From the NCBI GenBank assembly GCA_041394325.1, contig JAWKIJ010000001.1:2666001-2730000 (forward strand): a DNA stretch of 64,000 nucleotides. The letters are read 5' to 3'. The position numbers and the translations under genes are program-made. The notes under the pieces were generated by a model. That model ran no database searches. It saw only the letters and a program-made list of their open reading frames with translations, and was not told the DNA's origin. This stretch comes from JAWKIJ01 sp041394325. GTDB taxonomy: Bacteria; Actinomycetota; Acidimicrobiia; Acidimicrobiales; Microtrichaceae. Below, piece after piece: positions 51,292 through 59,349 of this stretch (the stretch's first letter is position 1; the number at the start of each line of letters is the position of its first letter).

Positions 51292-51996
51292 TCAGGGGCG
51301 TGAGCCACCGCGGCCGTTGAAGCGCCCTGCCCCACCGGCCGTGCCGGCTCGGCGTGGCGCGGCGGCGCGACGCCGGCGGCGCAAACGGGGATCACGCTCC
51401 ACGGGCCGGGGACGTCCCGCCTGGCGCCATACCGCGGCGAACCGCTGGCCGGCGGTGAGGAGGTTGAGGGCCACCAACAGCCACAATGCGGCCACGAGGA
51501 GGTCGGTGAACAAGAGACCGAGGCCAAGGATCACGAACCGCTCCGCGCGCTCGACCAGACCGCCGCGCGCCTCGATCCCGAGCGTCTCGGCCTTGGCCCG
51601 GATGTAACTCGGCAGCACTGCGGTTGCGAACGCCGCGAACGCCAGGATCGTGAGATGCCGGCCCGCCCCGGCCCGGTCGGCGAGGTACCAGGCGACGCCG
51701 CCGAACAACAGCGCGTCGGTGACGCGATCGCTCACGGAGTCGAAGAAGGCACCACGGGGGCTTGCGGTGCCCGAGGCCTTGGCGACCGCCCCGTCGAGCG
51801 TGTCGGGGATGCCGGTCGCCGCCAACAGGAGGACACCGAGGTTGGTGCGGCCGAATGCGATGGCGAGTGCGCACCCCACGGACATGACGAGGCCGATGCA
51901 GGTGATCGCGTCGGCGGGGATACCGGCCCGCTTGAGGGAGGCGCCGATCGGCCGGACACTCCGGTCGACCTGGCTGCGAAAGCGTCCGTCCAACAT
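51292..51996 (-). CDS. pgsA: CDP-alcohol phosphatidyltransferase, probable phosphatidylinositol-phosphate synthase
   Basis: Joins CDP-diacylglycerol to inositol phosphate in the membrane. 234 residues, about six helices. The family motif is present as DTLDGAVAKASGTASPRGAFFDSVSD, written D-x2-DG-x2-A(K)-x8-G-x3-D-x3-D, with Lys in place of the usual Arg. Tail is Arg/Ala rich. ATG 51996 has GAGGAC upstream; a longer in-frame start at 52092 is not conserved. Position between HIT and patA as in the mycobacterial cluster supports the phosphatidylinositol-phosphate synthase call over phosphatidylglycerol-phosphate synthase. An imperfect palindrome GCTAACAATAGC lies upstream at about 52043-52054. 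Confidence 0.87.
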   Translation of the reverse strand: MLDGRFRSQVDRSVRPIGASLKRAGIPADAITCIGLVMSVGCALAIAFGRTNLGVLLLAATGIPDTLDGAVAKASGTASPRGAFFDSVSDRVTDALLFGGVAWYLADRAGAGRHLTILAFAAFATAVLPSYIRAKAETLGIEARGGLVERAERFVILGLGLLFTDLLVAALWLLVALNLLTAGQRFAAVWRQAGRPRPVERDPRLRRRRRAAAPRRAGTAGGAGRFNGRGGSRP

Positions 51997-52131
51997 GTGG
52001 TCGTCCTCTGGGTGGATCGTCGGAGGTCCGGGCGTCGGACCGGTGCTAACAATAGCAAGCACTCCCGTATCCGTGAAGGATAACCTCGTCACCCCGTACC
52101 CCGACGGAGGCCGGCATTCGGTACGACGGGT

Positions 52132-52737
52132 TCAGGGACGGGGTTCGGGGGAGTCGACCGCGGCGTCGCCGTCAGCCTCGTAGCGTTCCGGATTGTCCTC
52201 GGCAAACCACTCGATCACGTCACCGCTGATCCCGTCGACCACCACCATGGCGCGACGTCGCGGCGGATTTTCCGTCGAGTAGGCGAGCAGCCGCCACACG
52301 GGTCGGGACCACCATCCTCGCCAAACCATCTGCGCGGTCGCGTGGCCGATGGCGAACCCGACCGTACGGTCGGCAACCTCCAGCGCAGCGGTCTCGTCGA
52401 CCGCGAGCGTCCGGCTCGCCACCAGACCGTAGGCACCGAACAGCCCGAGTGCGATCGCGGCGCCGAGCATCCCGTTGTTGACGAGGGGCGAGTCGTGCCG
52501 CGACGTGGCCCACACGACCAGGCAGAACACCGCCACCGCGAGGTAGATCAACGCGGGGACCCGGCGACGGTTGTTGTTGGGAAGCCGGTAGTCCCCCGAC
52601 GCCTCGACCATGTCGAGATCCTCGGGCAGGGTATCGACGACGTCCTCGTCGCGAAGCGTGGTCGTCTCGTCGGCGACGGCACCGACGGCCACCTCCGACG
52701 GGTCGGTCGGCGCATCGGTCGTCGGCTGGTCGCTCAC
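52132..52737 (-). CDS. Membrane protein of unknown function between HIT and pgsA
   Basis: 201 residues. An acidic cytoplasmic N-terminus (residues 1-60) ends in NNNRRRVP and leads into two helices (about 62-77 and 88-108). A C-terminal domain of about 90 residues (TLAVDETAALEVADRTVGFAIGHATAQMVWRGWW in pieces, PVWRLLAYSTENPPRRRAMVVVDGISGDVIEWFAEDNP) follows. The VVVDGISGDVIE strand-turn resembles PepSY-type repeats but this is weak. Its GTG start has TAGGCT six bases upstream. This gene is an insertion relative to the mycobacterial cluster. Confidence 0.78.
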   Translation of the reverse strand: MSDQPTTDAPTDPSEVAVGAVADETTTLRDEDVVDTLPEDLDMVEASGDYRLPNNNRRRVPALIYLAVAVFCLVVWATSRHDSPLVNNGMLGAAIALGLFGAYGLVASRTLAVDETAALEVADRTVGFAIGHATAQMVWRGWWSRPVWRLLAYSTENPPRRRAMVVVDGISGDVIEWFAEDNPERYEADGDAAVDSPEPRP

Positions 52738-52743
52738 GACGAG

Positions 52744-52749
52744 AGCCTA
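52744..52749 (-). promoter_or_regulatory. -10 element of a leaderless promoter, overlapping the HIT stop codon
   Basis: TAGGCT on the minus strand; its TAG is the stop codon of the HIT gene (52747-52749). Six bases separate it from the GTG at 52737. Confidence 0.5.
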
Positions 52750-53271
52750 CGACACGACCCCTGAGGGCCACGCCTCGACCAGCCGTTCGTAGGCCTCGTC
52801 GAGCGACACGGGTAGCACCCGCGTCTCCGCAGCGATCCCGATGAAGTTCGCGTCCCCCACCCAACGCGGCACGCAGTGCACGTGCAGGTGGTCGGACTGG
52901 GAACCTCCGGCCGCCGCACCGAGGTTGAGCCCGACGTTGACCCCGTCACAGCCGAACGCCGACTTGATCGCGACCACCGACGCGCGCACCAACGACCACA
53001 ACTCCTCATGCTCGGCCGGGTCGAGCCCCTCGAGGTCGGGCTCACCCCGGTTGGGCAGCACCAGCAGATGCCCGGACGTGTAGGGAAACTTGTTCAACAG
53101 CACGAAGCAGTGCGCCCCACGGCGGACGAGATGCTTGTCGGCGTCGGACCCCTCCGCCGCGAGGATTCGTTCGAACAGCGTCCGCCCGTCGGGACCGGTC
53201 TCGAGCCGGGTCTCGGCGATCGAGTGGACATAGGCGGACCGCCACGCGGTCCAGAGTCGTTCGAGAGGCAT
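52747..53271 (-). CDS. HIT family hydrolase/phosphorylase (Ap4A phosphorylase-like)
   Basis: 174 residues with the histidine triad SDHLHVHCVPRW (His-x-His-x-His) and the N-terminal FVLLNKFPYTSGHLLVLP substrate strand. The Rv2613c-type proteins in the same thrS-pgsA position are Ap4A phosphorylases, a role that fits next to thrS because aminoacyl-tRNA synthetases produce Ap4A; assigned by context. Twelve bases downstream of thrS. Confidence 0.9.
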   Translation of the reverse strand: MPLERLWTAWRSAYVHSIAETRLETGPDGRTLFERILAAEGSDADKHLVRRGAHCFVLLNKFPYTSGHLLVLPNRGEPDLEGLDPAEHEELWSLVRASVVAIKSAFGCDGVNVGLNLGAAAGGSQSDHLHVHCVPRWVGDANFIGIAAETRVLPVSLDEAYERLVEAWPSGVVS

Positions 53272-53283
53272 CAGTCGGTCGTC

Positions 53284-55245
53284 TCAGACGTCACGGAACG
53301 GCGCAACCTCGGCTTCGACACGATCGGCGAAGGCCAAAAGGGCGACGTCGCGCTCCACCGTGTTGCCCCTCGCATTCACCCCGACGGTTCGATGGGCGAC
53401 GTCGTCGTCGCCGACGACCAGCACGTACGGCAACTTCTCGGCCTTCGCCTTGCGGATCCGGTTGCCGAGGGACTCGTCGGCGTCCACGACGTCGACCCGG
53501 TACCCCCGCGATACCAGGAGATCCGCGACCTCCGCCGCGTATCCGGCGTGTGCGGAGGCGACGGGCAGCACCCGCGCCTGCACCGGCGCGAGCCATGTCG
53601 GGAACGCTCCGGCGAAATGCTCTAACAGGACTCCGAAGAAGCGCTCGACCGAGCCGAACAGGGCTCGATGGATCATCACCGGGCGCCGGCGGGTTCCGTC
53701 GGGCGCGATGTATTCGAGGTCGAAGCGATCGGCCATGTTGAAGTCGAGTTGGATCGTCGAGAGCTGCCAGCTCCGACCGATCGCGTCCTTCAAGTCCACG
53801 TCGATCTTGGGACCGTAGAACGCTCCTCCACCGTCGTCGACGGTGTACTCGAGGCCCGCCGCCTCCAAGGCCGCTCGCAACCCCTCGGTGGCAAGGTCCC
53901 AGTACTCGTCGTCACCGACGAACTTCTCGTGCGGTTTGGTCGACAGCTTGGCCTGGAACTCCTCGAAGCCGAACGCACCCAGGACGTCGAGGACGAAGGC
54001 CAACAGCGAGGCCAGCTCCTGGGGTACCTGCTCACGTGTACAGAAGATGTGACTGTCGTCCTGGGTGAAACCCCGACTGCGCAGGAGTCCGTGAACCGCA
54101 CCGGACAGCTCGTAGCGGTACACCGCGCCGAGCTCGAACAGGCGCAGCGGCAGTTCCCTGTAGGAGCGCTGACGCGACCGGAACACCGTGAGGTGGAACG
54201 GACAGTTCATCGGCTTCGGGTAGTAGGTCGCGCCGTCTAGCTCCATCGGCGGGTACATCGACTCGGCATAGAAGCCGAGGTGGCCCGACGTCTCCCACAG
54301 GGTCGACCGGGCGATGTGGGGACTGAAGACGAACTCGTAGCCGCCGTGCTGGTGCCGGGCCCGCGAGTAGTCCTCCATCACCTTCCGGACGATCGCCCCC
54401 TTCGGATGCCACACCGCAAGGCCGGGACCCAGTACGTCGGGCCACGAGACGAGGTCGAGCTCGGCCGCCAGACGCCGGTGGTCACGTTTGGCGGCCTCCT
54501 CCAGGCGGTGCAGGTGCGCAGCAAGGTCCTTGCGAGTCGCCCAGGCGGTGCCGTAGATCCGCTGGAGCATCGGATTGTGCTCCGACCCACGGAAGTACGC
54601 ACCCGCGACCCGCATCAACGCGAAGTGGCCGAGGCGCCCGGTGGACGGTACGTGCGGTCCACGACACATGTCGACGAAGCCGTCGCCGTTGCGGTAGAAG
54701 CTGACGGTCGCTCCCCCGCCAACCTCGCCCTCGCTCTCGTCGCCCTCCTCGGCACGGTCCATGAACGCCCGCTTGTAGGGATGCTCCGCCATGAGCGTCC
54801 GCGCCTGGTCGACCGGGAGCTCGAACCGTTCGAAGGGCTGGTCCGCGTCGATGATCCGGCGCATCGCGGCATCGATCCGACCGAGGTCGTCCTCGGAGAA
54901 CGTCGCGCCACCGGGGAGTTCGAAGTCGTAGTAGAAGCCGTCCTCGATCGGCGGCCCACCGGCGAAGGTCGCACCCGGCCACAGCGACAACACGGCCTGT
55001 GCGAGGACGTGCGCGGTGGAATGGCGGAGATGTTCGAGGGACTCGCCGTCGCGGTCCGTGAGGAAGCGAACCTTGTCGCCGTCGTGCAGGGGCGCGGCGA
55101 GATCGACCGCTCGACCGTCCACCTCGGCGACGAGCGCGGCCTTTGCGAGCCCGGGGCCGATGGCCGCGGCCAACTCGCCCCCGGTGGTGCCGTCGGCAAC
55201 GGTGCGCGACGAACCATCGGGGAGGGTGAGCGTGATCTCGGCCAT
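53284..55245 (-). CDS. thrS: Threonyl-tRNA synthetase
   Basis: 653 residues, complete: TGS domain (ITLTLPDGSSRTVADGTT), N2 editing domain with HSTAHVLAQA and a later YGTAW region, class II core with the zinc ligands in PMNCPFHLTVFRS, motif 2 RYELSGAVHGLLRSRGFTQDD in pieces, motif 3 HRALFGSVERFFGVLLEH, and the anticodon domain. ATG 55245 follows TAGCAT by six bases, so the thrS transcript is probably leaderless. Confidence 0.98.
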   Translation of the reverse strand: MAEITLTLPDGSSRTVADGTTGGELAAAIGPGLAKAALVAEVDGRAVDLAAPLHDGDKVRFLTDRDGESLEHLRHSTAHVLAQAVLSLWPGATFAGGPPIEDGFYYDFELPGGATFSEDDLGRIDAAMRRIIDADQPFERFELPVDQARTLMAEHPYKRAFMDRAEEGDESEGEVGGGATVSFYRNGDGFVDMCRGPHVPSTGRLGHFALMRVAGAYFRGSEHNPMLQRIYGTAWATRKDLAAHLHRLEEAAKRDHRRLAAELDLVSWPDVLGPGLAVWHPKGAIVRKVMEDYSRARHQHGGYEFVFSPHIARSTLWETSGHLGFYAESMYPPMELDGATYYPKPMNCPFHLTVFRSRQRSYRELPLRLFELGAVYRYELSGAVHGLLRSRGFTQDDSHIFCTREQVPQELASLLAFVLDVLGAFGFEEFQAKLSTKPHEKFVGDDEYWDLATEGLRAALEAAGLEYTVDDGGGAFYGPKIDVDLKDAIGRSWQLSTIQLDFNMADRFDLEYIAPDGTRRRPVMIHRALFGSVERFFGVLLEHFAGAFPTWLAPVQARVLPVASAHAGYAAEVADLLVSRGYRVDVVDADESLGNRIRKAKAEKLPYVLVVGDDDVAHRTVGVNARGNTVERDVALLAFADRVEAEVAPFRDV

Positions 55246-55251
55246 GAGGCG

Positions 55252-55257
55252 ATGCTA
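55252..55257 (-). promoter_or_regulatory. -10 element of a leaderless thrS promoter
   Basis: TAGCAT on the minus strand, six bases before the thrS ATG. No -35 is evident in the G-rich sequence upstream. Confidence 0.5.
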
Positions 55258-55330
55258 ACGGCGCCCCCGACACCCTCCCCACCGTGTTCCGGCCCGCTGG
55301 GGACGGAGCCGGCGAGGTCGCTCCGAACGG

Positions 55331-56293
55331 CTACAGGGTGAGGTCGATCATCGGACGGGGCTGCAGTACGGCCGTGGACGAGCGTGGTGCGGCCGCCTCC
55401 GCCCGCATCCTCGGCTTGGCCTCCGTCTCTGCGGGCACACCGTCCGCGGCGGGCGTTTCGATTCCGTCGACGTCGTGGCCCACCGTCGGATACGCGGCCG
55501 ACGTGGACGGGTCGACCGGCGCGTCCAGGACGTCGGGGAGCGACGCCGTCGCGGGCCGCGGCGGGCGTACCTCCGCCGCTTCGGTCGGCATCGTCTCGTG
55601 GGACCGCGTCGCGTAGGCGTCCTCGTAGTCCTGGCCGGAGAGCTCCCGAATGCCGTACATCACCTCGTCGGTGATCTGACGCAGGATCAGACGGTCCGAA
55701 CCGCGATCGGCATACCGTCGCACGTCGATCGGATGACCGAAGCGGATCGTGACCTCCCGGAAGGGCTTGGCAGCGCGGGCGTCGGGCGCCTGCACCTCCA
55801 GGGAGCCGACGATCCCGACGGGCACGATGGGCGCACCGGTGCGCAGCGCCAGGCGCGCGACACCCGTATGGCCCTTGTGAAGCCGGCCGTCACGGCTGCG
55901 GGTGCCCTCCGGGTAGATGCCGAACAACTCCCCCCGTTCCAGTACGGCCGCCGCTGCGTCGAGTGCCCGCTGGGAGGCGTCGCCACCCGACCGGTCGATG
56001 GGGATCATCCCGATCGCCGGGAACAGGTACCGGGTCTTCCAGTCGTCCATGTACTCCGCCTTGCCCACATAGGTCATGGGACGGTCCATGACCAGCGGGA
56101 GGAAGAACGAGTCGAGTACCGACAGGTGGTTCGGAGCGAGGATCACCCCACCCGCCGCGGGCACCCGATCACGATGTTCGGTGTGGACGCGCCAGGCGAA
56201 GCGAAACAGCGGCGACAACACCGCCTTGCGATCCCCTGGATCTGTCCCGATTCCCTTCCCACCGTCCACCTTCCCGTACCGGACCGGAGCCAT
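55331..56293 (-). CDS. 1-acyl-glycerol-3-phosphate acyltransferase (PlsC-like)
   Basis: Adds the second acyl chain to lysophosphatidic acid. 320 residues: LAPNHLSVLDSFFLPLVM with the HX4D motif, PIDRSGGDASQRALD, FGIYPEGTRSRDGRLHKGHTG (the phosphate-binding block) and IVPVGIVGS. The last 90 residues are a disordered Pro/Ala/Glu-rich tail. No helix is predicted at the N-terminus. ATG 56293. Forms a run with mshC and npdG. Confidence 0.9.
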   Translation of the reverse strand: MAPVRYGKVDGGKGIGTDPGDRKAVLSPLFRFAWRVHTEHRDRVPAAGGVILAPNHLSVLDSFFLPLVMDRPMTYVGKAEYMDDWKTRYLFPAIGMIPIDRSGGDASQRALDAAAAVLERGELFGIYPEGTRSRDGRLHKGHTGVARLALRTGAPIVPVGIVGSLEVQAPDARAAKPFREVTIRFGHPIDVRRYADRGSDRLILRQITDEVMYGIRELSGQDYEDAYATRSHETMPTEAAEVRPPRPATASLPDVLDAPVDPSTSAAYPTVGHDVDGIETPAADGVPAETEAKPRMRAEAAAPRSSTAVLQPRPMIDLTL

Positions 56294-56374
56294 TCTGCCC
56301 GCTCGACCACCCGACACGCGTGCGGGTTCGCGGCTAACCGCGAGCGGGAACCCCGTGTCGTCCGCCCCGACGGG

Positions 56375-57521
56375 TCAGGTGACCCCTCCGGGCGCCGAGA
56401 CGACGTCCCGGAGGTCGACACCGAGCAGGCGCGGCGTCGTCGACCCGTCGGCCGGCAGCGACCGCGCGGTCGATCGCGTCGACGGCACCGGTGGTGTCGA
56501 GGTCGTCGTCGAGCGCGGCGCGTACCTCGTCGAGCGCGCCCTGGGCGCCGCCGCGCTGCGCCCGCCATCGGCGCAGCCGTTCGTCGGCCTCGTCCATCAG
56601 GGTCTCGCGCCACTCCCATTCGGTGCGGTAGTGGTGCACCGAGACCGCCAGCCGGATGGCACGGGGGTCCCAGTGCTCCGCCAGATCGGAGACGAACACG
56701 AGGTTGCCGAGCGACTTCGACATCTTCTCGCCGTCCATCCGGACCATCGCCTGGTGCACCCAGTAGCGGGAGAGGCGCCGGCCCGTGACGGCTCTGGACT
56801 GCGCGGCGGAGCACTCGTGGTGGGGGAAGATCAGGTCCGCACCACCACCGTGCACGTCGATCGTCTCACCCAGCTCGCGCAGGCACAGCGCCGAACACTC
56901 GACGTGCCAGCCAGGTCGGCCCGGTCCCCAGAGGGAGTCCCACGAGGGCTCGCCGGGTTCGGAGGGTTGCCACAGCACGAAGTCGAGGGGATCGCGCTTG
57001 TTCGGATCGTCGATGTTGCCCCCGCGCTCCGCCGACAGCTCGAGCATCTCCGCACGGCCGGCATGGCTGATCGCACCGAAGTCGGCGGATGTCGAGACGT
57101 CGAAGTACACCGCGCCGCCGGCGCGATAGGCGTGTCCGTTGTCCAACAACACCCCGATGAAGTTGCGGATCTCGGGGATGGCCGAGGTGGCGCGCGGCTC
57201 GGCAAAGCTCGGGATCAGGCCGAGGGTCACGATGTCGCGGTCGAACCTCGCCGTCTCCGCCGCCGCGAGGTCGAGGTAGTGCACGCCCAGTTCGCGGGCC
57301 TTCGCGAGGATCGAATCGTCCACGTCGGTGATGTTCCGCACGCAACGGGTGCCATGACCCCTGTCCCGGAGTCGTCGTTGCAGGATGTCGTAGGTGAGGT
57401 AGACCGCCGCATGACCGAGATGGGTCGAGTCGTACGGGGTGATGCCACACGTGTACATCGTCACGTCCGGACCCACGTCGAACGGTACGACGGCCTGTGC
57501 AGCCGTGTCGTAGAGCCGCAT
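56375..57521 (-). CDS. mshC: Cysteine:glucosaminyl-inositol ligase (mycothiol synthesis), frame break near the end
   Basis: Joins cysteine to glucosaminyl-inositol, the third step in mycothiol synthesis. It is a CysRS homologue: MYTCGITPYDSTHLGHAAVYLTYD (metal Cys and HIGH-like THLGH), RNITDVDDSIL, GRPGWHVECSA, GGGADLIFPHHECSAAQS and DGEKMSKSLGN (KMSKS). The MshC rather than CysRS identity rests on the TPYDxTHLGHA form and short length. From ATG 57521 the frame reads well to AIDRAVAAG and is then lost at about 56440-56455; deleting one base gives GSTTPRLLGVDLRDVVSAPGGVT and a stop at 56375. LLGVDL is the usual MshC C-terminus, so the repaired 381-residue form is surely the real one. Confidence 0.92.
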
Positions 57522-57561
57522 GGTCACGGCCGGGACCCTCGCGCGGACACGGCGGTCACGG

Positions 57562-58221
57562 TCAAAGGTGGTCGAGACCGGTGAAGCGGATGGCCACACG
57601 GGTCCGATACTTCACGTTCACCTGCAGCAACACCGCCGCGAAGGCCTCGATCGGCGCGGCGTTGGACAGTTCACCGGCATCGAGCGGGCGCAGGTCGGGC
57701 AGCCGCGAGACGATGTCGATCGTGGTCGCGGTGGCCGACGGGTGGTCCGAGCACACGAGGACGTCGCTCAGACACGGATGGTCGAGGTCGCCGAGCTCCT
57801 TCGCGGGAACATGGTGCATCGCCGCGGACACCATCGACTTCGGGACCGCCGCCTGCACCGACGCCGCGACCGATCCCCTCGGAGGCACCAACGGCTGGAA
57901 CTCGTGGCCCACCTTCGCCAGCGCGTTGGCCATGGAGATCACCACCTTGCCCCGAAGCCGGTCGCCGACGCCCTCGGCCGTGGAGGCCGCCGCATCCCAC
58001 GGGGTGGCGACCACGACGACATCCGCCGCGGCCGCAGTCTCGTTGTCACCGGCCAGCAGCGGGAGTTCCCGCTCCTCCCACTTCGCGTACAGGCGGTCGC
58101 GCACCTCCAGGGCGCGGTACTTGGACCTCGACCCGATGACGACCTCGAAGCCCTCCGACGCGAGGCGAACCGCGAGGCCGCTCCCCGCCGGTCCCGTTCC
58201 ACCCAACACGCCGATCTGCAT
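57562..58221 (-). CDS. npdG: Coenzyme F420:NADP oxidoreductase
   Basis: Moves hydride between reduced F420 and NADP. 219 residues: NADP-binding IGVLGGTGPAGSGLAVRLA and VVIGSRS (the Ser-Arg-Ser picks out the NADP phosphate), VVVVATPWDAA, LRGKVVISMANAL and the F420-site region AAMHHVPAKELGD, ending LNAAP-like SNAAPIEAF. Implies F420 is made in this organism. ATG 58221 has CACAAT six bases upstream, a weak -10 candidate. Thirty-nine bases upstream of mshC in the same direction. Confidence 0.93.
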   Translation of the reverse strand: MQIGVLGGTGPAGSGLAVRLASEGFEVVIGSRSKYRALEVRDRLYAKWEERELPLLAGDNETAAAADVVVVATPWDAAASTAEGVGDRLRGKVVISMANALAKVGHEFQPLVPPRGSVAASVQAAVPKSMVSAAMHHVPAKELGDLDHPCLSDVLVCSDHPSATATTIDIVSRLPDLRPLDAGELSNAAPIEAFAAVLLQVNVKYRTRVAIRFTGLDHL

Positions 58222-58302
58222 CGACCGATTGTGACAACCGGCCGACCTCGGTCGCCAACCCGGAGCGCTCTCGACGTCCCCCGACCCATCACGAGCCGCC
58301 GA

Positions 58303-59349
58303 TCATCGGATTGCCCCGCGGGGATCGGGCCGATCGGTCTCGTCCACGATGTCGCCGACCAGCGTCTCCAGGAGGTCCTCGATGGTGACCAGCCCCACCG
58401 TCACCCTGCGGGCGTCGACGACGACCGCCACGTGGCGACGCGCCCGGCGCATGGCGGTCAACACGTGGCCGAGGCCGCAGCCGGTGCGCACCGTCAACAC
58501 CATCCGGATGAGCGACCGCGGCACGCGGGCCCCACGTTCGGCGACCGGAACCTGCAGGATGTCCTTGACGTGGACGAAACCGAGCACGTCGTCGACCCCC
58601 TCACCCACCAACAGGATCCGACTCAGCCCGCTGCGGACCATCAACGCCTCGACCTCTGCGACCGTGGCGGTGTGCGGTGCGAACACGACGTCGGAGCGGG
58701 CGACCATCACCACGTCCACGGGACGTTCGACGAAACCGAGTGCCGCGACGAGCCGCTCGTGATCGTCCCCTTCGAGCAGTCCCTCGGTGTGGGACTCCTC
58801 GATCATCGCGCCCAGCTCGGCCGCCGTGGCCGAGCCGCGAAGCTCGTCGGCGGGCTCGACCCCCAGGATGCGAGCCCCGGTCGCGGCGAGGCGGTTCAAG
58901 ATCCAGATGACGGGCCGGAGAAGGCCCACGAACGCCGTTGCGGGTAACGCCAGGGTCAACAGGGTGCGCTCGGGGGCCGCCAGCGCGAGCGACTTCGGGA
59001 CCATCTCCCCGAGGACGAGGTGGGCGAGCACCACGAGGCCGAGCGACACGACCACGGCGGCGGGAGCGACCGCCCTGTCGGGAAGGTCGAGCCGGGCGAA
59101 CCAACCCGCGAATGCGTGCTCCGCGGTCGGCTCGACCACCGAACCCAGCGCGAGCGAGGCCAGTGTCACGCCGAGTTGCGTTCCCGCCAACATCGTGCCG
59201 AGGTTGCCCATCGATCGGAGCGCCATCCGCCCGGCGATTCGGTCGGCCGCCGGCTCGACGCGGGAGCGGAGTGACGCGACCAACGCGAACTCGGTCGCCA
59301 CGAACAGGCCGTTCGCCACGACGAGCAGCACGACCCACACCAGTGTCAC
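58303..59349 (-). CDS. CNNM/hemolysin-C family protein with CBS pair (short paralogue)
   Basis: 348 residues. DUF21 membrane domain (VVLLVVANGLFVATEFALVASLRSRVE, LGVTLASLALGSVVEP, LVVLAHLVLGEMVPKSLALA) and a CBS pair (VDVVMVARSDVVF, LVGEGVDDVLGFVHVKDIL, VVVDARRVTVGLVTIEDLLETLVGDI). It lacks the C-terminal CorC/HlyC domain. CNNM-type proteins are linked to Mg2+ or other cation export. GTG 59349 overlaps the stop of its larger paralogue (GTGA). Confidence 0.9.
   Translation of the reverse strand: MTLVWVVLLVVANGLFVATEFALVASLRSRVEPAADRIAGRMALRSMGNLGTMLAGTQLGVTLASLALGSVVEPTAEHAFAGWFARLDLPDRAVAPAAVVVSLGLVVLAHLVLGEMVPKSLALAAPERTLLTLALPATAFVGLLRPVIWILNRLAATGARILGVEPADELRGSATAAELGAMIEESHTEGLLEGDDHERLVAALGFVERPVDVVMVARSDVVFAPHTATVAEVEALMVRSGLSRILLVGEGVDDVLGFVHVKDILQVPVAERGARVPRSLIRMVLTVRTGCGLGHVLTAMRRARRHVAVVVDARRVTVGLVTIEDLLETLVGDIVDETDRPDPRGAIR

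Noticed and set aside
52043..52054. GCTAACAATAGC as an operator for pgsA
   Set aside because: Only four bases per arm are symmetrical and no second copy was seen; too weak to call.
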